From JBPOIS01 sp052034295 (GTDB lineage Bacteria; Pseudomonadota; Gammaproteobacteria; Pseudomonadales; Moraxellaceae): DNA of 34,942 bases. The stretch is from NCBI GenBank assembly GCA_052034295.1, contig JBPOIS010000080.1:1-34942 (forward strand), read 5' to 3'. Under the pieces are notes generated by a model. The model was not told where the DNA came from and did not search any database. It saw only the letters and a program-made list of their open reading frames with translations. Below are positions 31,436 to 34,942 of the stretch, piece after piece. Position 1 is the stretch's first letter; the number at the start of each line of letters is the position of its first letter. The translations under genes were made by a program, and so were the position numbers.

Positions 31436-31723
31436 ATGACCACCCCAAAAGCCACCGACATCCAGAATCAGGACCTGTGGGTGTTTCCGATGGACTATCC
31501 CATCAAGATGATCGGCCTGGCCGGTGATGAACTGCTGGACGCGGTGCGCTCGATCCTGCTCACCCATGTGCCCGCGTTCGATCTGTCGCTGCTGGAAATC
31601 AACCCCTCCAGCGGCGGCAAATACCACGCCATCCGCGCGGTGCTGCCCCTGGACAGCCATGCCCAGGTCAATGCGCTGTATGCCGATCTGGCCGCCTGCG
31701 CCCACATCAAGACGGTGCTGTAA
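31436..31723 (+). CDS. ybeD: YbeD family protein (DUF493)
   Basis: The 95-residue protein matches YbeD: LWVFPMDYPIKMIGLAG, then LEINPSSGGKYHAIRAVLPL. It has an ACT-like small fold of uncertain role and is nearly always encoded before lipB. AGGA stands 6 bases before ATG 31436. Its stop codon directly abuts the lipB ATG (TAAATG), so the two are translated together. Confidence 0.93.
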   Translation: MTTPKATDIQNQDLWVFPMDYPIKMIGLAGDELLDAVRSILLTHVPAFDLSLLEINPSSGGKYHAIRAVLPLDSHAQVNALYADLAACAHIKTVL

Positions 31724-32362
31724 ATGTCCCGCCTGCGGGTCCGGCACTGGGACGCGCCGCAGGATTATGCGGCCTGCTTTGCGGCCATGCAGGCCTACAC
31801 CCAGCACCGCGATGCCGACAGCGATGACCAGCTCTGGCTGCTGCAGCATGCCCCGGTGCTGACCCAGGGACAGGCGGGCAAGGCGGGTCATATTCTCCAC
31901 CTGCCCCCGCACCTGCCGGTGGTGCAGACCGACCGGGGCGGACAGGTCACCTGGCACGGCCCCGGACAGCTGGTGGCCTACCTGCTGTATGACCTGAACC
32001 GGCTGGGCTGGAACGTGCGTGATCTGGTCAGCCATGCCGAACAGGCGATGATCGCCACACTGGCTGACTGGGGGGTGCAGGCCCAGGCCCGCCGCGACGC
32101 CCCGGGGGTGTATGTGGGCGAGGCCAAGATCGGCTCGCTCGGCTTCAAGATCCGTCAGGGCCGCAGCTATCACGGGCTGGCCCTGAATGTGGACTGTGAT
32201 CTGGCCGATTTTGCCTGCATCAACCCGTGTGGCTTTGCCGGGCTGGCCATGACCCGGCTGGTGGACCATGCCCCTGGCGCAGACCTGCAGACCGTGCGGG
32301 CACACCTGCAGCGCCACCTGCAGGCCAGCAGCCATCAGCCAGTGGTCGAAAAATTAGAGTAA
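31724..32362 (+). CDS. lipB: Octanoyl-[ACP]:protein N-octanoyltransferase
   Basis: The 212-residue enzyme moves octanoyl groups from acyl carrier protein to lipoyl domains, the first step of lipoate synthesis. The motif RGGQVTWHGPGQLVAY, catalytic Lys135 (AKIGSLGFKI) and Cys169 (INPCGFAGLAMT) are all present. It begins immediately after the ybeD stop. lipA, which often follows, is absent here. Confidence 0.96.
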   Translation: MSRLRVRHWDAPQDYAACFAAMQAYTQHRDADSDDQLWLLQHAPVLTQGQAGKAGHILHLPPHLPVVQTDRGGQVTWHGPGQLVAYLLYDLNRLGWNVRDLVSHAEQAMIATLADWGVQAQARRDAPGVYVGEAKIGSLGFKIRQGRSYHGLALNVDCDLADFACINPCGFAGLAMTRLVDHAPGADLQTVRAHLQRHLQASSHQPVVEKLE

Positions 32363-32480
32363 TTATTCTATTTTTTGCCCAATTCTGCCGTTTGGCCCTT
32401 GTGTTCCGGGCGAATCTGCTTTTTACTCAATCCCTGCAAGATTGAGCTGACGTTCCTTTTAGCCTATCCGTGAAGTGCTT

Positions 32481-33020
32481 ATGAATATTCCAACTCCTCC
32501 GCTGTCCGTGCAGCGCGTGTATGTGGCCACCATGATGGACATCATTGGCCGTGGCCTGGAAGCCGCCAGTCAGGTCGACCCTGTCCTGCAACAGGAGCTG
32601 GCCGGGTTTCCGGCGGGTTTTACCTTTGAAATGAAAATCATGCCCAAGGGCCCGGCACTGACCGCGCGCATCAATCCGGATGGGACGCTGCAGCGGCTGT
32701 CGAGCCTGCAGGGCCGCCCGGACCTGTCGATCAAGTTCAAGCATGTGTCGCTGGCGTTTCTGGTGTTCAGTTTTCAGGAAAGTACCTCGCGCGCCTTTGC
32801 CAATGACCGCATGGTGGCCGATGGCGATGTCGCGTATGCAATCCGCATCGTGCGCTGTCTGGACCGCATGGAAACGCTGATCCTGCCCCGGGTGATTGCT
32901 GACCGCGCGGTCAAGCGCTACCCCGACAGCCTGAAGCTGGGTGAAAAACTCGGCAAGGCCAGCCAGATCTACGTCCGTGTGGCGCATTCCCTGCTCAAAC
33001 CCCTGCTGACCAAGGCCTAA
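32481..33020 (+). CDS. SCP2-like sterol-carrier domain protein
   Basis: The 179-residue cytoplasmic protein has the look of an SCP2-type lipid-binding domain: alternating strands (FTFEMKIM, LTARINPDG, LSIKFKHVSLAFLVF) followed by helices. The family assignment is moderate and no ligand can be named. ATG 32481 is preferred to a GTG two codons earlier; neither has a strong ribosome binding site. It is 24 bases before the alcohol dehydrogenase gene and likely co-transcribed, which suggests a job in handling a lipid or long-chain alcohol/aldehyde substrate. Confidence 0.65.
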   Translation: MNIPTPPLSVQRVYVATMMDIIGRGLEAASQVDPVLQQELAGFPAGFTFEMKIMPKGPALTARINPDGTLQRLSSLQGRPDLSIKFKHVSLAFLVFSFQESTSRAFANDRMVADGDVAYAIRIVRCLDRMETLILPRVIADRAVKRYPDSLKLGEKLGKASQIYVRVAHSLLKPLLTKA

Positions 33021-33044
33021 GCCGTTTTTTTCAGGAAGTCCATC

Positions 33045-34232
33045 ATGTCCAAGTCCTACTATGAATTTTTTTGCCCGGTCAAGGTAATCGCCGGCCACAT
33101 GGCGCTGGAGCACATCCCCTTTGAGCTGACCACGCTGGATGCCCACCGGGTGATGATCATCACCGACAAGGGCGTGCGCAGCAACGGCCTGCTCAAGCAC
33201 ATCGAACAGGCCTTTGAAGACAGCGACCGCAGCATTGCCGTGGTCTATGACGACGTGCCGCCGGACAGCAGTCTGGCCACGGTACGGGCTGCGGCACAGC
33301 AATACCGCGAGGCCAACTGCGATGCCCTGATCGCTGTGGGCGGTGGCTCGGTGATTGACACCGCCAAGGGCGTCAACATGCTGGTCTCCGAAGGCGGCGA
33401 CGACCTGCTGAAATACTCCGGTGCCCACAACCTGCCCAAGCCGCTGAAGCCGTTTTTTGTGGTACCGACCACGGCAGGCACCGGCTCGGAAGTCACCATG
33501 GTGGCGGTCATCTCGGACCCGGCCAACAACGTCAAGCTGCCGTTTGCCTCGTATTTCCTGATGCCGCACGCGGCGATCCTCGACCCGCGCATGACCCTGA
33601 CCCTGCCGCCGCACATCACCGCGATGACAGCGATGGATGCGCTGACCCACGCGGTCGAAGCCTACACCTGCATGGCCGCCAACCCGCTGTCGGATGCCTA
33701 TGCCAGTGCGGCCATCCGCAAGATCACCGGCAACCTGTTCAAGGTACTGGACAATCCGCAGGATGCCGACGCCCGGCTGGAACTGGCGCAGGCCTCGACC
33801 ATGGCCGGCATTGCCTTCTCGAATTCGATGGTGGGCATCGTCCACTCACTGGGCCATGCCACTGGCGGCGTGGTGCACTTGCCGCATGGCCTGTGCATGA
33901 GCCTGTACCTGCCGTATGTGCTGGAATACAACCTGGACAAGAACGGCGCGCGCATTGCCGACCTGCTGCTGCCGCTGGCCGGCGATGAGGTCTATGCCAG
34001 CACGCCCGCCCACCAGCGCGCCGAAAAGGCGATTGCCCACATCCGCCAGATGCGCGACGAGCTGTACACCCGCACCAAGCTGCCGCGTACCCTGCAAGAG
34101 GCCGGCAAGGTGGAAAAAGCCCAGCTCGATGCGATTGCCGCCAAGGCGCTGGACGATGGCTCGATCATCTACAACCCCAAGGAAGCCAGCCTCGACGACC
34201 TGCGCGCGATTCTGGAAAAAGCCTGGGGCTAA
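33045..34232 (+). CDS. Iron-containing alcohol dehydrogenase (group III)
   Basis: The 395-residue enzyme has the NAD-binding GGGSVIDTAK (99-108), the motif PTTAGTGSEVT (141-151) and the four metal ligands Asp198, His202, His267 and His281 (DALTHAVEAY; VHSLGHATGGVVHLPHG). It should interconvert an alcohol and aldehyde with NAD(H); the substrate is not readable from sequence. AGGAA stands 7 bases before the ATG. Second gene after the SCP2-like protein and followed by a strong terminator. Confidence 0.95.
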   Translation: MSKSYYEFFCPVKVIAGHMALEHIPFELTTLDAHRVMIITDKGVRSNGLLKHIEQAFEDSDRSIAVVYDDVPPDSSLATVRAAAQQYREANCDALIAVGGGSVIDTAKGVNMLVSEGGDDLLKYSGAHNLPKPLKPFFVVPTTAGTGSEVTMVAVISDPANNVKLPFASYFLMPHAAILDPRMTLTLPPHITAMTAMDALTHAVEAYTCMAANPLSDAYASAAIRKITGNLFKVLDNPQDADARLELAQASTMAGIAFSNSMVGIVHSLGHATGGVVHLPHGLCMSLYLPYVLEYNLDKNGARIADLLLPLAGDEVYASTPAHQRAEKAIAHIRQMRDELYTRTKLPRTLQEAGKVEKAQLDAIAAKALDDGSIIYNPKEASLDDLRAILEKAWG

Positions 34233-34259
34233 GCAGCATCCACGAGGCTGCAAGACCGG

Positions 34260-34287
34260 AACCGCAGTCCATGGGCTGCGGTTTTTT
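34260..34287 (+). terminator. Terminator after the alcohol dehydrogenase gene
   Basis: AACCGCAG and CTGCGGTT form an 8-bp perfect stem (34260-34267, 34276-34283) with an 8-base loop and a run of six T. It lies 28 bases past the stop codon. Confidence 0.92.
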
Positions 34288-34297
34288 CATGGCCGCT

Positions 34298-34415
34298 GGC
34301 TGAGCGAAGTCGAAGCCCAGCTTCATTCACCCTTCTGCTCCGCTCAGGGGATGACCAGCACGCGGGCTGAGCGCAGTCGAAGCCGGTTTGCCTGTACCCT
34401 TCGACGTTGCTCAGG
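34298..34415. repeat. Cluster of four copies of a short dispersed repeat
   Basis: The unit is GGCTGAGCGnAGTCGAAGCC or its complement. Copies: 34298-34317 (direct), 34330-34350 (inverted, degraded), 34364-34386 (direct), 34397-34415 (inverted). Units of the type CCTTCGAC-n-GCTCAGG occur as intergenic repeats in many bacteria. Alternating orientation lets neighbouring copies pair into hairpins. The cluster fills the gap between the convergent alcohol dehydrogenase and trmL genes. Confidence 0.75.
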
Positions 34416-34430
34416 ATACGGCCATTTTGC

Positions 34431-34907
34431 TCAGGCGCCAGCCCCGGCAAAACCCTGCTGCCGCCACGCCTCATAGACGCTCACCGCGACACTGTTGGCC
34501 AGGTTCAGGCTGCGGGAATCCGGCTGCATCGGCAGGCGCAGCCATTGCGACTGCGGGAACTGCTGGCGCACCGACTCCGGCAGTCCACTGGTTTCCGAGC
34601 CAAACAAAAACGCCACCCCACCGCGCAGGTCCTGCGCAAACGGCGAGGCCTGCCCTTTGGTGGTCATCGCAAACACCCGTGCAATCCCCTGCGCCGCCAG
34701 CGCCGTCAGGCAATCCGCCAGTGCGGGCCAGCGCTGCACCCGTGCCCACTCGTGATAATCCAGCCCCGCGCGCCGCAACAGGCTGTCCTGCATGGAAAAC
34801 CCCAGCGGCTCAATCAGGTGCAACTGGGCGCCGGTGTTGGCACACAGGCGGATGATGTTGCCGGTGTTGCCGGGGATTTCCGGCTGGTGCAGCACCACGT
34901 GAATCAT
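34431..34907 (-). CDS. trmL: tRNA (cytidine(34)-2'-O)-methyltransferase
   Basis: The 158-residue protein is a SPOUT methyltransferase with the trefoil-knot motifs IPGNTGNIIRLCANTG, LFGSETSGLP and SLNLANSVAVSVYEAWRQ, and the short length typical of TrmL. It methylates the wobble base of tRNA-Leu isoacceptors using S-adenosylmethionine. AGG lies 6 bases before the ATG. Its 3' end runs into the dispersed repeat cluster, with no separate terminator seen on this strand. Confidence 0.94.
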   Translation of the reverse strand: MIHVVLHQPEIPGNTGNIIRLCANTGAQLHLIEPLGFSMQDSLLRRAGLDYHEWARVQRWPALADCLTALAAQGIARVFAMTTKGQASPFAQDLRGGVAFLFGSETSGLPESVRQQFPQSQWLRLPMQPDSRSLNLANSVAVSVYEAWRQQGFAGAGA

Positions 34908-34942
34908 GCTTGACCTGTCCTCTGCAAAAAAGTCCTGCTGGC

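Noticed and set aside
1..34942. CRISPR array, prophage, transposon or defence island
   Set aside because: No regular spacer-repeat array, integrase, transposase or restriction gene was seen; the only repeats are short intergenic units and a protein-level repeat.

Overview
The window reads as an ordinary chromosomal segment of a GC-rich (by eye a little above 60 %) gammaproteobacterium. The gene content (FimX beside a PilZ-like partner, YcgL next to RNase D, MetZ, RecR/YbaB, YbeD-LipB, a nirB / NirD-FAD fusion / nasA set) fits Moraxellaceae or a close relative; a GC-rich lineage of that family is my inference, not something the sequence proves. No transposase, integrase, phage gene, plasmid gene or CRISPR array was seen. 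Because of the base composition, very long antisense open frames shadow most genes.

Layout. 1-975: a blue-light (BLUF) protein with a C-terminal membrane anchor, then tRNA-Val(GAC) with its own promoter and terminator. 976-4978 (minus): a MoxR ATPase - DUF58 - transglutaminase (TgpA-like) operon. 5311-9685 (plus): a PilZ-like protein, a FimX-type degenerate GGDEF/EAL protein and a lipoprotein cytochrome c, probably one transcript linked to type IV pilus control. 9778-9999 (minus): rpmE. 10268-14205: a two-gene minus operon (high-molecular-weight FabG, MaoC-like hydratase) divergent from a thiolase, together a set of fatty-acyl-CoA enzymes.

14254-23322: nitrate assimilation. narK imports nitrate/nitrite; nirB, a NirD-FAD fusion protein and nasA reduce nitrate to ammonium in the cytoplasm. 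narK and nirB are each preceded by a GG-N10-GC sigma-54-type promoter, which points to nitrogen (NtrC) control; no regulator lies in the window. A small secreted four-cysteine protein of unknown role sits between the two transcription units.

23523-28888 (minus): rnd, ycgL, a small membrane protein, a second MoxR ATPase, an unknown 140-residue protein, a VWA protein, and a membrane protein built on a striking 20-residue repeat. The last four are the best candidates here for an undescribed ATPase-VWA system. 29051-31238 (minus): ybaB-recR and metZ. 31436-34232 (plus): ybeD-lipB, an SCP2-like protein and an iron-dependent alcohol dehydrogenase. 34298-34415: a cluster of short dispersed repeats. 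34431-34907 (minus): trmL.

Starts were moved inward from the longest open frame wherever a ribosome binding site or family alignment favoured a later codon. All function calls come from motifs and family knowledge; nothing was searched against a database.
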